Positions 12,801 through 24,430 of a stretch of DNA of 64,000 nucleotides are shown piece by piece. The DNA lies in the NCBI GenBank assembly GCA_033063855.1, contig CP093829.1, forward strand, positions 21,421,537-21,485,536. Direction: 5' to 3'. A model generated the notes under the pieces. That model ran no database searches. It was not told where the DNA came from and was given only the letters and a program-made list of their open reading frames with translations. This DNA comes from Smittia aterrima (Eukaryota > Arthropoda > Insecta > Diptera > Chironomidae). Made by a program: the position numbers and the translations under genes. The stretch's first letter is position 1, and the number at the start of each line of letters is the position of its first letter.

Positions 12801-13951
12801 AAATCAATTTTTCATTAAAACCTCATTTGTGAACATTTCTAATTACTTATTCCCTTTCGGACTCGTCTGCCTGCCGACTAATTTAATGCTTTCGGGTTCA
12901 ACTTGACATGGACATGAACATTCGCTTTAGTTGATTAATGAATTATTCAATGGACTGGGGACGGATCACGTTCAATTAGCTTCCGAAATTCAATATTTCA
13001 AAATCATCTTTTTCGGGGATTTCTGTGAAAGTTTTGATGATTTCAATGGTCAAAGGATTCATAAGCTTTTCACCTCACTCCTAATCGAGCCCCTCTTCAA
13101 AACTATTGATTTTTAAGACATAAATTAATAATTTGCTTCTCTCATTTCAAATTATAATTTGTGTGCTTGGTCTTCTGATGCCGTTCATTCCATTTCCTTA
13201 CCCCCCAACCCTTTCATAGCTGCTGGAAACTTTTCGCTTTGTGACGAATTTAAATTAAATTTTAAAACAATTAAAAACTAATTTCGCTTGAGAGCCGAAA
13301 ACACGAAAACTTCTTTCACCTCTCTGTGGAGTTTCTTGAAACATGAAACAAGGAAAAGAATTTCAATTAACAAAACTTTCCCTTAATTTTCGCCTCTCTC
13401 CTCGACGACGATTCCATTTGACTGTTTTTCCTTTTCAATTTAAAAACAATTAGTGGCACTTGCCGCGTGGATGTGTAATCAAGAATGTGAAGGTGCAATC
13501 GTCGAGAAACCCGATGCATCCTCCAAGACGCGAACGTCCTTTGAGGAAACAGCATCAGCCACAGCCGCAACCGCCGCAGGAAAACGTTGTAATCGGTCAG
13601 AATGAGAACTTTGCTGCGGCAAGAAACAACCGCAAAAGTGAGTTTAACAACATTTAAACTTTTTCCTTGTAACTTAAGTAACTTTGTGAACTAGACAACA
13701 GATTGAGGTTGTACTCTCTCTGGGACGGAGGAAACTCAATGTCACCAGCACAGCAGAATCATGAAGTTCATCAGGAAGCACGTCAATTACATCATCACGA
13801 AGATTCACAGCAACAGCAGACGCCAATCCATCATCAGCGACATCGTCAACAACAACGTCGACTTCAACAAAATCAAGCTCGTCAACAACAACCTCAGCCA
13901 CTTCATCATTCGGTTATTCGAGACCCGGCGCCTGTCGCGCACTGGGACTAA
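3603..13951 (+). CDS. ECM-A: EGF/sushi/HYR extracellular matrix protein, 3' part (5' exons are displaced to 43-46 kb)
   Basis: Nineteen exons: 3603-3908, 3971-4093, 5307-5960, 6207-6308, 6390-6569, 6637-6777, 6836-7385, 7445-7995, 8076-8196, 8443-8955, 9027-9149, 9210-9467, 9538-9819, 9891-9943, 10045-10125, 10266-11015, 11094-11248, 13454-13637, 13695-13951. All phases agree and give about 1,793 codons to a TAA. Domain order: acidic linker, EGF modules, a Thr-rich mucin-like run (exon 3) and acidic segments, then about 20 more EGF modules. Many are calcium-binding, with D-I-D-E-C starts. After these come two sushi (CCP) modules, two HYR domains, and a basic Gln/His-rich tail after a C-x(13)-C-like motif. 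This resembles fibrillin, fibulin or SVEP1-type matrix proteins. There is no start codon or signal peptide: the first exon opens in phase 1, exactly the phase left by the minus-strand exon at 42967-43139. Splicing of the last two exons is inferred from a GTGAGT donor at 11249. Confidence 0.85.
11249..13453 (+). other. Last large intron of ECM-A
   Basis: Non-coding, AT-rich, 2.2 kb. The exon frame continues open past the GTGAGT donor to a stop at 11618-11620, so an alternative shorter C terminus that reads into the intron is possible. Otherwise I see no gene or repeat here. Confidence 0.55.
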
Positions 13952-14640
13952 ACATATTGATGCTAAAAATTAACGAAATTGACAGCTTGCGGCAACCTTA
14001 CTACCTCATAAAACAAAATAACCGAAGCGGAATCCAATTGAGTCTAATAAAAAATGTTGTGCGAATCTAAAGCAGAAAAAATTTAATAAATCGAATCAAA
14101 TTCATAAATTGTTCTACTTCTCCGAAAGTCTTAAAGATTCTTGCCTAGCCAAATGCTTGTCAATTAATGTGAGATGAGAAGCGAAGCCGAGATAGCGAAA
14201 CAGTTCATTGATAGGCCATTATTGATGAGGTTTAAATTGGCATACAATTAAGTTTCTAGAGCGATAGCCATTTAGTGTTCGAGAATGTGTTTCGACGATT
14301 TGTATCAGGTTCGTTGAACGTTATGCCTCGACAGCGATGTTCATGTACACAGATGGTTTTTCAATTTAATGGAACAACGCACTCGAGGAGCGAATGTCTT
14401 ACATGTAGATCATTTGATAAGAAGAGTGTGGGATGGTAAGATGCCAGAAAAGCGAAAGGAATGTGTTCTTAGAAGAGTGACAGCTGAAAGCGCCTTGAGG
14501 ATTTTGAAATAAAGAAGAGATCATCATCTCTGTGGGATTGAGATTATTTTCAGCTCAAGGAATTTACATAAATAATTTCGTTGAATAAATCGATTAGAAA
14601 TGAGTTTCGAGGTTGTTGGAGAGTTTAATCTTTGAGTGAA
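13952..14640. other. Intergenic, no feature seen
   Basis: About 0.7 kb between the ECM-A stop and the first family D unit. It probably includes the ECM-A 3' UTR. No open frame, RNA gene or repeat is recognisable. Confidence 0.5.
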
Positions 14641-14780
14641 ATAAACAAATTATTCAAATTCAATGCAAAAGCAATTTATTTTCAGTTAAATGGATTATTA
14701 CAGAAATCTTGGTGTAAATGAATAAAGAAGGAGAATTTTTAACTTTAGAATTACATCCTTCGAGTGACTTAGTGTTCCTT

Positions 14781-15097
14781 TTACACAGGATTAGGTTTAT
14801 AAGGTGCGAGCTCGAGGTTCTTAACGTTTTCGCAGCCTAGATGCATATTTCGGCGGCAGCAACCTTCTGCATTAGTTTTTGTGTTTTTAACGGTACATTT
14901 AAAATCGCTTCTCTGAACTTTGCAGGTATCGCAATCACTCTGTTTTCCGCTGTTGCACTGATTGCAGAGATTTTTGTCTTCAGGTTTTTCGGATTCAGCT
15001 AAAAGACAAAAATTTCGAATAAGACAATTTCCGTCTCAAAATGCTGCTTACCAAGAGTCACAACAGCGAGCACAAAGAACAAAACGATAAGCTTCAT
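14781..15097 (-). CDS. D1: small secreted 8-cysteine protein
   Basis: Two exons, 15052-15097 and 14781-14998, give 87 aa. Exon 1 is exactly 46 nt in phase 1 and encodes nearly all of a signal peptide (MKLIVLFFVLAVV...), with cleavage likely just after the splice junction. The mature part is about 70 residues, charged, with eight cysteines in the pattern CxxC, CxxC, C, CC, C. It ends in a Pro-rich tail. The protein is presumably secreted and disulfide-bonded. I do not recognise a named family; salivary, cuticular, venom-like or antimicrobial roles are all possible. It shares its unit with D2 as a tandem duplicate. A TATAAAG box lies upstream at 15185-15191. Confidence 0.8.
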
Positions 15098-15184
15098 TTT
15101 CAGTTGTCTTCCTTCTATTTCAATGATCTTCTTGATAAAGTTGTCTTCCTGCTACTGCGATAATCCTCTTGGAAATGAGAAACA

Positions 15185-15191
15185 CTTTATA
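15185..15191 (-). promoter_or_regulatory. TATA box of D1
   Basis: On the minus strand the sequence is TATAAAG, about 90 bp upstream of the D1 start codon. The same box and surrounding sequence recur upstream of D2 (about 16650), D3 (18136-18142), D4 (about 19050) and D5 (about 19742), which supports function across the family. Confidence 0.6.
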
Positions 15192-15229
15192 GTAAAAAGT
15201 TGTTTTTGATGCAGTTCTTTTTTGCAGTG

Positions 15230-15490
15230 GACTTTCCGTCTACCAGACGTTTTTAAAACACATTTTCCACAATTTATTTGATCAACTTCTCTTTAAGTTG
15301 AACGAACGAGTGTAATTTCGGCTGGAAATTGATGACTCAAAGGCTGTGAAGGTAAAAAAAATTGCAAGTTTGGCTTTCCGCTGTTGATTACAAAAATCTT
15401 TGTCTTCAGTTAAAGATTTTCTGAATAATACAATTTCCTTCTCAAAATGACGAAGACTTTCCAAGAGGAAAATCAAGCTTCATTTTCAGC
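15230..15490 (-). pseudogene. Decayed family D copy
   Basis: Fragments resemble D1: the end of the signal exon (read from about 15485) and bits of the cysteine exon around 15360-15430. They are interrupted, have lost most cysteines and have no open frame. It is probably a relic of array turnover. DNA from 15500 to 16040 holds only repeated family D flanking sequence. Confidence 0.5.
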
Positions 15491-16231
15491 TGTCATCCTT
15501 CTATTTCGATTATGTTCCTTGTAATGTTGTCTTCCTGCTTCTTCGACAATCCTCTTTGAAATGATATGCAATTTATAGTAAAAAGTTGTTTTGTCGTTGT
15601 CTCTATTTGAAGAAAACGTTCTATCACACGTCAAAGGTTTGCCACACGCTAACTGTGAGCTCAATATCAAGTTCGCGACATAAAAAAGACTCGTGTACAA
15701 ACAGAGAAAAGCTGAACAAATAAAATTCGGGGTTTATTCAATGAAATTTATTATTTAAGCATGGAGACTGATTTCATTGAAAGTTTGGTTATTTATCTAC
15801 GGTCAAATGAATTATTGGAAAAATTTAGATTTTATGAATAACGACTAACAAACGTCAATTGTAAGTTAAAAATCTTTCTTCGCATTGAAGAATTGGCATC
15901 ATTGAAAACACATTTTTATACAATATCAACTGGAAACTAATGAGTTAACATTTGGGTTCCTATGAAAGTAGAAACTTGTAACTTGCCTCATGGAAAATGT
16001 TTGTCTTGCTCTGTGGGCAAAAATAATATTTGGCAATAAATTGATTAGAAATTATTTTCAAGGTTGTTGGAGAGTTTAATTTTTGAGTGAAATAAACAAA
16101 TTATTCAAATTCAATGCAAAAGTAATTTATTTTCAGTTAAATGGATTATTACAGAAATCTTGGTGTAAATGAATAAAGAAGGAGAATTTTTAACTTTAGA
16201 ATTACATCCTTCGAGTGACTTAGTGATCCTT

Positions 16232-16560
16232 TTACACAGGATTAGGTTTATAAGGTGCGACCTCAAGGTTTTTTCTCTTAAGGAAAAGGCTTTTGCAGCC
16301 TAAAATCTTGTTTCGGCGGCAGCATCCTTCTGCATTAGTTTTTGTGTTTTTAACGCTACATTTAAAATCGTTTTCATGAACGTTGCAGGTATCGCAATCA
16401 CTCGGTTTTCCGCTGTTGCATTGATTGCAGAGATTTTTGTCTTCGGGTTTTTCGGATTCAGCTAAAGAACAAAAATTTTGAATAAAACAATTTCCGTCTC
16501 AAAATGCTGCTTACCAAGAGTCGCAACAGAGAGCACAAAGAACAAAACGATAAGCTTCAT
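16232..16560 (-). CDS. D2: small secreted 8-cysteine protein
   Basis: Exons 16515-16560 and 16232-16461 give 91 aa. It is the closest relative of D1, with the same 46-nt signal exon, the same eight-cysteine pattern and the same PYKPNPV end. It differs by a small Lys/Arg-rich insertion before the tail (LFLKRK). About 600 bp of surrounding DNA is also duplicated between D1 and D2. The function is unknown. Confidence 0.8.
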
Positions 16561-16839
16561 GTTTAGTTGTCTTCTTTCTATTTTGATGATCTTCTTGATA
16601 AAGTTGTCTTCCTGCTACTACGATAATCCTCTTGGAAATGAGAAACACTTTATAGTAAAAAGTTGTTTTTGATGCAGTTCTTTTTTGCAGTGGACTTTCC
16701 GTTTACCAGACGTCAATTGGAAGTTCATTGAACTTAGTTCAATAACTTTCATCATATCGAACGGTTGACGACATTTACATAAAACACATTTATTTGATCA
16801 ACTTCTCTTCAAGTTGAACTAACGAGCGTAATTTCGGCT

Positions 16840-16935
16840 GGAAATTGATGACTCAAAAGCTATGAATGTAAAAAATTGCAAGTTTGGCAGCAACATCAGC
16901 AAGCGCCAAGAGCAATGGAAAAAGCTTCATTTTCG
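16840..16935 (-). pseudogene. Family D signal-exon remnant
   Basis: Read from about 16932 on the minus strand, a degenerate signal peptide exon starts MKLF. It is followed by family D-like flanking DNA, but no cysteine exon follows. From 16940 to 17740 I see only repeated D-type flanking DNA. Confidence 0.4.
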
Positions 16936-17761
16936 GTTGTCATCCTTCTATTTCGAATATTTTCCTTGAAATGTTGTCTTTTTGCTACTTCGACAATCCT
17001 CTTTGAAATGAGATGCAATTTATAGTAAAAAGTTGTTTTGTGGTTGTCTCTTTTTTAAACAAGCGTTCTATCAGATGTCAAAGGTCTACCACACGATAAC
17101 TGTGAGCTCAATATCAAGTTCGCGACATAAACAGCATGTGACAAGACTCGTGTACAAACAGAGAAAAGCTGGATAAATAAAATTTGGGGTTTATTCAACG
17201 AACTTTATTGTTAAAGCATGGAGACTGATTTTATTAAGAGTTTGATTATTTATCTTCGGTCAAATGATTTATTGCAGAAATATAAATTTTAAGAATTACG
17301 TCTAACAAACGTCAATTGTAATTTAAAAATCTTTCTTCGCATTGAACGATTGGCATCATTGAAAACACATTTCTCACAATTTGATTGATCAACTTGACAA
17401 GTTGTTCATTTTTCGCAAACATCTGTCGCCGAGTTGAGCGTATGAGAGTAATATCGGCTGAAAATTGATGAGTTGGTGACATTTGGGTTCATGAAAAAGC
17501 AAAAGAGGCTTGAAAGGTAGAAATTTAATTTCCATGATAATAAATTTTGATATTTTATTTCAAGAAAATTCAAGCAGCGTTGAAAGTAAATTCTCGTGAA
17601 TTTTTGATGACTTAGACAATGGTTGTTTGAAAGTTTAGCCATCGAGCTTGCCAATAAATTCAAATAAGTAAACAGTTTAAGATTCATTTCATGAGTAAAA
17701 TATTTATTTTCAGTTAGATTGATTAAGGTTTGACGCTAAAGAACATCATCTATTGATTGAC

Positions 17762-18085
17762 TTATGGTTGCTCAACATAATTGGCAAAAACGAAGTCCTC
17801 CCATTTGACTTTGTCGCAGCTACCAGTTTTCTTTTCGTTTTCGCGGCAGCATCCTTTGGCTCCCGTCTTCTTGTTTTCGATCGTACATTTAATGTCGTTC
17901 TTATGAACGATGCACGTTTTGCAGTCGCTCGGCTTTCGGCTGTCACATTGATTGCAGAGCGTGAAGCATTTCTTGGATTCACCTGTGAGACGAAAGTTTT
18001 GATTAAATCGAACTCCTTTTCAAAATGTCTGCTTCTTACCAAGAGCGACAATAGCGAGCACAAAGAACAATACGATAAGTTTCAT
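17762..18085 (-). CDS. D3: small secreted cysteine-rich protein
   Basis: Exons 18040-18085 and 17762-17982 give 88 aa. The signal peptide (MKLIVLFFVLAIVALG) sits on the usual 46-nt exon. The mature chain opens ESKKCFTLCNQC, so it has one cysteine more than D1 and D2, and keeps the CxxC, C, CC, C pattern. The tail is acidic and aromatic and ends VEQP. It is nearly identical to D5 at 19367-19690, so these two form a recent duplicate pair. Confidence 0.8.
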
Positions 18086-18607
18086 TTTCAATGGATTACC
18101 GACTGCTTCGATAAATCTCTTGGAAATGAGAAACATTTTATAGTGAAAAGTTGTTTTTGATGCAGTTCAATTGCAATGAACTTTCCATCGTGTTGAGTTT
18201 GACGTCAATTGTAAGTTCAATAACTTTCATCATATCGAACAATTGACGACATTGAAAACACATTTTTTACTCTTTTGATTGACGTACGAGTACAATATCA
18301 ACTGGAAACTAATGAGTTTACATTTGGGTTCCTATGAAAGCAGAAACTTGTAACTTGCCTCATAGAAAATGTTTGTCTTGCTCTGTGAGCAAAAATAATA
18401 TTTGGCAATAAATTGATTAGAAATTATTTTCAAGGTTGTTGGACAGTTTGATCAATGAGTTGAGTGGAATAAGTAAACGATTTAAATTTTATTGCAAAAG
18501 TAATTTATTTTCAGTTAAGTTGATTTTGGATTAATACAGAAATAATGATTTAAATGAGGTTCGACTTTAGATAAGCATTCTTCGAGTGACTTAGTGTTCC
18601 TATACCA

Positions 18608-18959
18608 TTAGTTTTCGTGATATGTTTCGAAAACAAAGCCTTTGAAAGATTCTTTTGCTTCGCAGCTTCCATCTTTGTTGAAGTTTTCGCGGCAGCATCC
18701 TTCTGCTTTAGTTTCGCTGTTTTTCATGGAACACTTCATATCATTTTTATGGACCGTGCAGACTTTGCAGTCACTTGGCTCTCCTTTGTTGCATTGATTG
18801 CAATTGCTTTTGCTTTCATTTGATTCTTTCTTCTTGCATTTTCCGGATTCACCTGTAGAATTGAAGGTTTTACTTTATCAAAACCTTTCCTTCTCAAAAC
18901 AAAGATAACTTACCAAGAGCCACAACAGCGAGCACAAAGAATAAAACGATAAGCTTCAT
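18608..18959 (-). CDS. D4: small secreted cysteine-rich protein, divergent member
   Basis: Exons 18914-18959 and 18608-18852 give 96 aa. It has the family signal exon and cysteine pattern. A longer Lys/Ser-rich stretch between the first cysteine and the CNQC motif, and a different tail ending TYHEN, make it the most divergent and longest member here. All cysteines needed for the family pattern are kept. Confidence 0.8.
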
Positions 18960-19366
18960 TTTCAGTTGTCTTCCTTCTATTTCAATGATCTTCTTGATAA
19001 CGTTGTCTTCCTGCTTCTGTGATAATTCTCTTGTAAATGAGAAGCATTTTATAGTAAAAAGTTGTTTTTGAAATGCCTTCATTTGAAGTGAAGTCATATA
19101 TCAATTGTGAGTTCATTAGTAAGTTCGCGAAAACAACATCTTGTGACAAGACTCGAGCACAAACAGACTTAAGCTAAATAAATAAATTTTGGGGATCTTT
19201 GAGACGGAGAGGGTTGATTGTCGATCAATGGAATAAATAAAAGATTTAAAATTCATTTCAAGAATAAAATATTTATTTTTTGATAAAATGGATTAGTTAA
19301 TACAAAAATCTTGGTTACAAAAATTGATTAAGGTTTGACGCTAAAGAACATCATCCGTTGATTGAC

Positions 19367-19690
19367 TTATGGTTGCTCAACATAATTGGCGAAAACAAAG
19401 TCCTCCCATTTGACTTTGTCGCAGCTACCAGTCTTCTTTTCATTTTCGCGACAGCATCCTTTGGCTCCCGTCTTCTTGTTTTCGATCGTACATTTAATGT
19501 CGTTCTTATGAACGATGCACGTTTTGCAGTCACTCGGCTTTCGGCTATCACATTGATTGCAGAGCGTGAAGCATTTTTTGGATTCACCTGTGGGACGAAA
19601 GTTTTGATTAAATCGAATTCCTTTTCAAAATTTCTGCTTCTTACCAAGAGCGACAATAGCGAGCACAAAGAACAATACGATAAGTTTCAT
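19367..19690 (-). CDS. D5: small secreted cysteine-rich protein
   Basis: Exons 19645-19690 and 19367-19587 give 88 aa, almost identical to D3. Its promoter region (about 19740-20200) is the left edge of the peptide-array macro-unit. The same promoter sequence, without the gene, recurs at about 24600-25060 and 30515-30960. Confidence 0.8.
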
Positions 19691-20390
19691 TTTCAATGGA
19701 TTACCGACTGCTTCGATAAATCTCTTGGAAATGAGAAGCATTTTATAGTGAAAAGTTGTTTTTGATGCAGTTCAATTGCATTGAACTTTCCATCGGGTTG
19801 AGCTTGACGTCAATTGTAAGTTCAATAACTTTCTTCATATCGAACGATTGACGACTACAGCAGCTTGTTTCGAACCTCGAGCGTAAACAAGAGTCATTGA
19901 AAACAAAATTTTTCACCATTTGATTGATCAACTGGAGGGGAAGTTTCACATTTTTCGCGAACATCTGTCGTCAAGCTGAACGTATGAGCGCAATATCAGC
20001 TGGAAATTGATGAGTTGGTGACATTTGGGTTCATGAAAAAGCAAGAAAGGCTTGAAAGGTAGAAATTTCATTTCCATGATAATAAATTCTGACATTTTAT
20101 TGCAGGGAAATTCCACCCGGGGCGAAAAGAAATTTTCTTGAATTTTTGAAGATCTAGAAAATGTTTTTTTTTGTTGCTGGGATGACATTAGAGGTGTTTT
20201 TCAATAAATTTCTTTAAATTGGATAGAATCTAAATATCAGCGATTCTCTTAATGATGGAACAATTTCAAGCGTAAATTAAATAAAAGAAACTTTTAGTTT
20301 ATTAGGACACAAAAATTATTTTTATATTTAAAAATTGTTTTTTTTTTCAAAATATTTAAAGAAATTGGTCAAATCTGAATATTAGTTGAT

Positions 20391-20668
20391 TCATCCTAAC
20401 AATCCAACCACAATGGCTGCCAAAGCCCAAGCAAGCAGAAAAACAATTCCACCCAGAATTGGTCCGACAACTGGCAGTTTATTTAGAATGTCAGATAATC
20501 CGAGTAGCGTTGACATGATTGTTACGCCAATTCCGGTATTAAGAATACCACCAGCTGACACGACTGGAATTAAGATTTGAAGAAATTAGAAAATGATATT
20601 TTAAATCATTTTATTTGCTTACTGCTGATTCCCATCAACGCAATTGCGACGAATAAAACGAATTTCAT
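20391..20668 (-). CDS. A1: small hydrophobic secreted peptide (PVVGPILGG type)
   Basis: Exons 20623-20668 and 20391-20563 give 72 aa. Exon 1 is 46 nt in phase 1 and encodes the signal core MKFVLFVAIALMGIS. Exon 2 completes a VVSA-like cleavage region and a mature peptide of about 52 residues. This peptide is almost entirely Gly, Leu, Ile, Val and Ala with few charges, no cysteine, and the motif LPVVGPILGG in the middle. It ends VVGLLG. This could be membrane-active, pore-forming, surfactant-like or structural. I do not recognise a named family. The array paralogues keep the frame, which argues that it is real. Confidence 0.75.
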
Positions 20669-20730
20669 TTTTTTAGCTTTTTACAATTTGAAATAGAACT
20701 GAAGTGAAGAATAGTTCTCTAAAAACTTGC

Positions 20731-20738
20731 TTATATTC
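20731..20738 (-). promoter_or_regulatory. TATA box of A1
   Basis: On the minus strand GAATATAAGCAAG lies about 65 bp upstream of the A1 start. A TCACTTCAGT initiator-like sequence lies about 30 bp downstream of it. The block is repeated upstream of A2, A3 (about 25817), A4, A5 (about 31496), A6 and A8. Confidence 0.55.
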
Positions 20739-21179
20739 AATTTTTGTTTCTAAAAATATTTATTTAATAAAGAATACATCAACACGCTCAATTGATATTA
20801 TAGAACACATTTTTGTTTTGATCTAGAAAATAATACAGAGAAAATGTTCGCAATATTTTTGCATTCAAAAGTTTATTTTATGATTTAGAGTTAGAACAGT
20901 TAATAAAATATAAATTTGAAAAAAGAAAATAATGTGGCTAGACAATTTGAACATTAAATTTAAAATCTAATATGGAGAAATAATTTCTCAGTCATTTCTG
21001 ATTCAGATGACGTGAAAGAATATTTTTTCGTCGTTTTTTGAGAAATTGTTTTTTTGTGTTTTTATTTGTTTTATTGTTCAGTTGTTTTTTGAGCCTCTCC
21101 AGATATTTTCTCCGAGCTCGACAGCAGACATCGAAAGTATGAACTCAATATCGGCTGGAAATTGATGAGTTGGTGTCTG

Positions 21180-21540
21180 TTATTTGTTCAGTTGCTTATT
21201 TGTCATTATTATTTCTGCCATCAGACAAAAGATGCTTCAAATATTTTTTAATATTTTTTACTATATGGAACTTTCTTTGGTTGGTTGGTATTTTTGTGGT
21301 TTGGATAAATCCATATAATATTACTAAACTCAATGAGACCTTGGCCGATGCCGAAAAATGGAATTGATTGCAAGGTAAAGAATATTGTTCGAGCAGCCGT
21401 TCATATTCTGTTCTTATTTCTACTTTTGTTTCTTTTTATTGAGATTTTACAGACTTCATTCTATTTTAAATCATTTATTGAGAAAATTCAAACAGAAAAT
21501 AAAATGTACGTGATAAAATAGCTTTCGAGTCGTTTCCATA
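21180..21540. repeat. Array spacer block C
   Basis: A conserved block of about 350 bp, recurring at about 23990-24350, 26270-26620, 28880-29220, 31960-32290 and 33860-34190. It has short open frames on both strands, none with a consistent start, splice sites or conserved frame across copies. I treat it as non-coding spacer. It ends with a conserved CAAG-GTAAAG-like sequence on the plus strand that resembles a splice donor, but no partner is evident. Confidence 0.55.
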
Positions 21541-21620
21541 TAATAAAAATGTCTTTGTTTGTTGAGACGTCACAATGAAGGTATGACATTAATATCGACA
21601 GGAGATAGTTCAGAAGTAGT

Positions 21621-21875
21621 TTATCCTAACAACATTATTAAGACTGGTGCCATAATCAGTGCAATCAAAACTAATACGCTACAGAAAATTGATCCGATAA
21701 CTGACATTTGAATAGCTACATCAATTGATAATCAATAGATGTTCCTAGTCCAAGAGGAAGAATATCAGCAGCTGACATGGCTGAAACAAAAATTTGCGGA
21801 ATTTTAAAAATGTTATTTCATTTCATTGTGCTGACTGCCAAAGCAATTGCGGCGAACAAAACAAATTTTCTTTTT
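21621..21875 (-). pseudogene. B1: decayed family B hydrophobic peptide gene
   Basis: Its exon 2 resembles B7 (39947-40208), but a deletion shifts the frame and gives an early stop (SIDYQLM then stop). The signal exon at about 21850 has lost its start codon and the internal Met. Confidence 0.65.
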
Positions 21876-22164
21876 TTTTTAAACATTTCACAATTTTCCT
21901 TTGAGCTGAAGGTCTGACCAAATCGTTTGAAGTTATGTATCGTTTGAAGTTACATTTTCTACTCTAGATCTGGAATGAAGAATTATATTCAATTTCTGTT
22001 CCTAAAAATTGTTTTCTATAAATATTCCTTACAGATGTGTCACATCTACATTAACAGACAGAAATTTATTATCGTTTCACAAAATTTTATTTTGAAATTT
22101 TAATAGCAATTTCTCCAAAAATTAAAATCTGTTTTCAATTTTGGATTTGATGTTGAATACAAAT

Positions 22165-22447
22165 TCATCCCAAAAAAAAAATCAGAAGTGGGGACAGAAG
22201 CAATGCGATGACAATTACAAGCGGACCGAGAAGTAATCCGAGAATTGGCAAATTCGATGTTAGTGCAATTCCAAGTTGCACTAATTGAAAGGTTATCGTA
22301 GTGCCCAGTCCAAGAGGAATAACTCCAGCCGCCGAGACTGTCGGAACTGATGTTTGAAAAAGTTAAAAAGAGTCATTTTAATTGATTTTGATTAAATTTA
22401 CCGCAGATTCCCATCAACGCAATAGCAACGAATAAAACAAATTTCAT
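22165..22447 (-). CDS. A2: small hydrophobic secreted peptide (LGLGTT type)
   Basis: Exons 22402-22447 and 22165-22346 give 75 aa. The signal peptide is as in A1 (MKFVLFVAIALMGI). The mature part opens AAGVIPLGLGTT and continues as a Leu/Ile/Pro/Gly-rich hydrophobic chain ending LIFFLG, without cysteines. The last codons include a ten-T homopolymer, so the frame there depends on an accurate run length. It is related to A4, A8 and A9. The function is unknown. Confidence 0.7.
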
Positions 22448-22764
22448 TTTTTTAACTTTTCACAATTTGAAATGGAACTGAAGTGAAGAATAATTCTTCA
22501 AAAACTGGTTTATATTCAATTTTTTGTTTCTGAAAATATTTTCTTAAGAAAAGAATACATCAACACGTAATACATCTAAAGACAAAAAATACAAAAAAAC
22601 AGGGTTGTTAAACGTGTAAAACTCGCCAAAGACACAGTTTTACAAGTCTGTGTAAAAGCCGTGTACAACGATTTTTTGTAAAACACGTGGAATTGGTGTA
22701 AAACGATAATTTTCAAATTTCCGAAGCAGAAAAGTCAAGAACAAACTACAAGATTGAAAATTAA

Positions 22765-23665
22765 AATGTTTTCCACTCTTGCTGTGAAGTCCATTCGATG
22801 GTAGACCAACGACAATATCTCCAATGTGAATGTCATTAGTTCTCGGAAGAAAATCATTATGCTTTACAAGACCAACGCAATAGCCAGCCAAGTCATATTT
22901 TCCTGCCGGATATATCGAAGGCATCTCTGCAGTTTCGCCGCCAATCAAAGCGCAATTAGATTCACGACAAGCAAGCGGAATTCTTTTCACGAACATCGCT
23001 GCGGTTGGGACGTCTAAATAACCGCAAGCTATGTAGTCAAGAAAACAGAGCGGTTCGGCTCCATTGCATAAAACATCGTTGACGCACACTGGAACTAAAT
23101 CGATTCCGCCCACCGTTCGTTATCCATTTCCAATCAGAGTTCTTTGATATTCCACTGTGAAACACGAGATGATTTTCTCTCTTTGCTACTGTTTCTACTG
23201 GATATCCTTTCGGTGCCATTTTGACACCAACTGCTGATTGATTCGACTCGAATTCCAAATTTTTGATGTTCTTCAAGGTATTTGTGCATGTCGCCATCAT
23301 AACATCAAACAAATCTGTCTTAAGCAAAGGAAGAATGACTTGAGTCTCAGGATCTCCAAAACGACAATTGAATTCGAGAGTTTTAGGTTCTTGTGGAGTT
23401 AGCATCATTCCAGCGTAAAGAATTCCATTGTATTTGATTCCTTTTGCTCTGAGTCCATCAACAGCTAATTGTAAGACTTGATTCTTGACGATGGAGAGTT
23501 CTGATTTTGTGATATTTAAGTGGACAAAGACAATACCTCATGTGTTTGGACCGAGGTCATTGTCTTTTATCCTTTTGTGATCTTGAGCAGGCAACATCAT
23601 TCGAAAAGAGTGCGAAGCAACAAATGCATGAACCGATACTTCTTCACCAAGTAACTTCAACTTCA
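22765..23665 (-). pseudogene. GARS-AIRS (purine biosynthesis) gene fragment, copy 1
   Basis: The minus strand encodes part of the trifunctional GART-type protein of purine synthesis. First comes the middle and C-terminal GARS (PurD) region, with motifs such as AQDHKR, KYNGILYAG, LEFNCRFGDPETQVILPL. It jumps directly into the AIRS (PurM) region, with VCVNDV, GAEPLCFLDY, ALIGGETAEMP and KYDLAGY. The two parts join out of frame at a Gly-rich microhomology near 23115, so the end of GARS and the start of AIRS are missing. Both ends are truncated, no introns are seen, and there is no start. It is a captured, broken fragment; the intact gene is elsewhere. Confidence 0.88.
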
Positions 23666-24430
23666 GTTGTATTATTTCTGCCTCCAGACAGAAGAAGTCC
23701 AACGAGACCTGTTACGATGACGGGAAATGCCGGAGAACTCAGAATATAAATATGATAAAAAGAAATATTGAGAAATACTTTCTAATATTGAGAAATACTT
23801 TCTCAGTAGTTTCTGATTCAGATGACGTGAAAGAATATTTTTCGTCGTTTTTAGTCTGAAAATTTCAGAGGAAAACATTTTTTATTTGTTTTATTGTTCA
23901 GTTGTTTATTAAGCTTCTTCAGATATTTTCTCCGAGTTCGTCAGCAGACATCGAAAGTATTAACTCAATATCGGCTGGAAATTGATGAGTTGGTCTGTTA
24001 TTTGTGCAGTTGTTTATTTTTTATTAATATTTCTGCCTCCAGACAAAAGAAGCTTCGAATATTTTTTAATAGATGAAACTTTCTTTGGTTGGTTGAGATT
24101 TTTGTGGTTTGGATGAATCCATATAATATTACTAGACCCAATGATACCTGGGCCGAGGCCGGGAAATGCAATTGATTGCAAGGTAAAGAATATTTTTCGA
24201 GCAGCCGTTCATATTCTGTTCTCATTTCTACTTCTGTTTCTTTTTTGAGATTTAACAGACTTCATTCTATTTTAAATCATTTATGGAGAAAATAATTTAA
24301 ACAGAAAATAATATGAACGAGATAAAATAGCTTTCGAGTCGCATTCCATATAAAGAGAATGTCATTGTTTGTTGAGACGTCACATTGAAGGTATGACATT
24401 AATATCGGCAGGAGATAGTTCAGAAGTAGT

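Noticed and set aside
22826..23017. Plus-strand frame repeated at 27670-27861
   Set aside because: Antisense shadow of the AIRS part of the GARS-AIRS pseudogene; conserved only because the unit was duplicated.
22765..23665. A working purine-biosynthesis gene
   Set aside because: Both ends are truncated and the two enzyme parts join out of frame.
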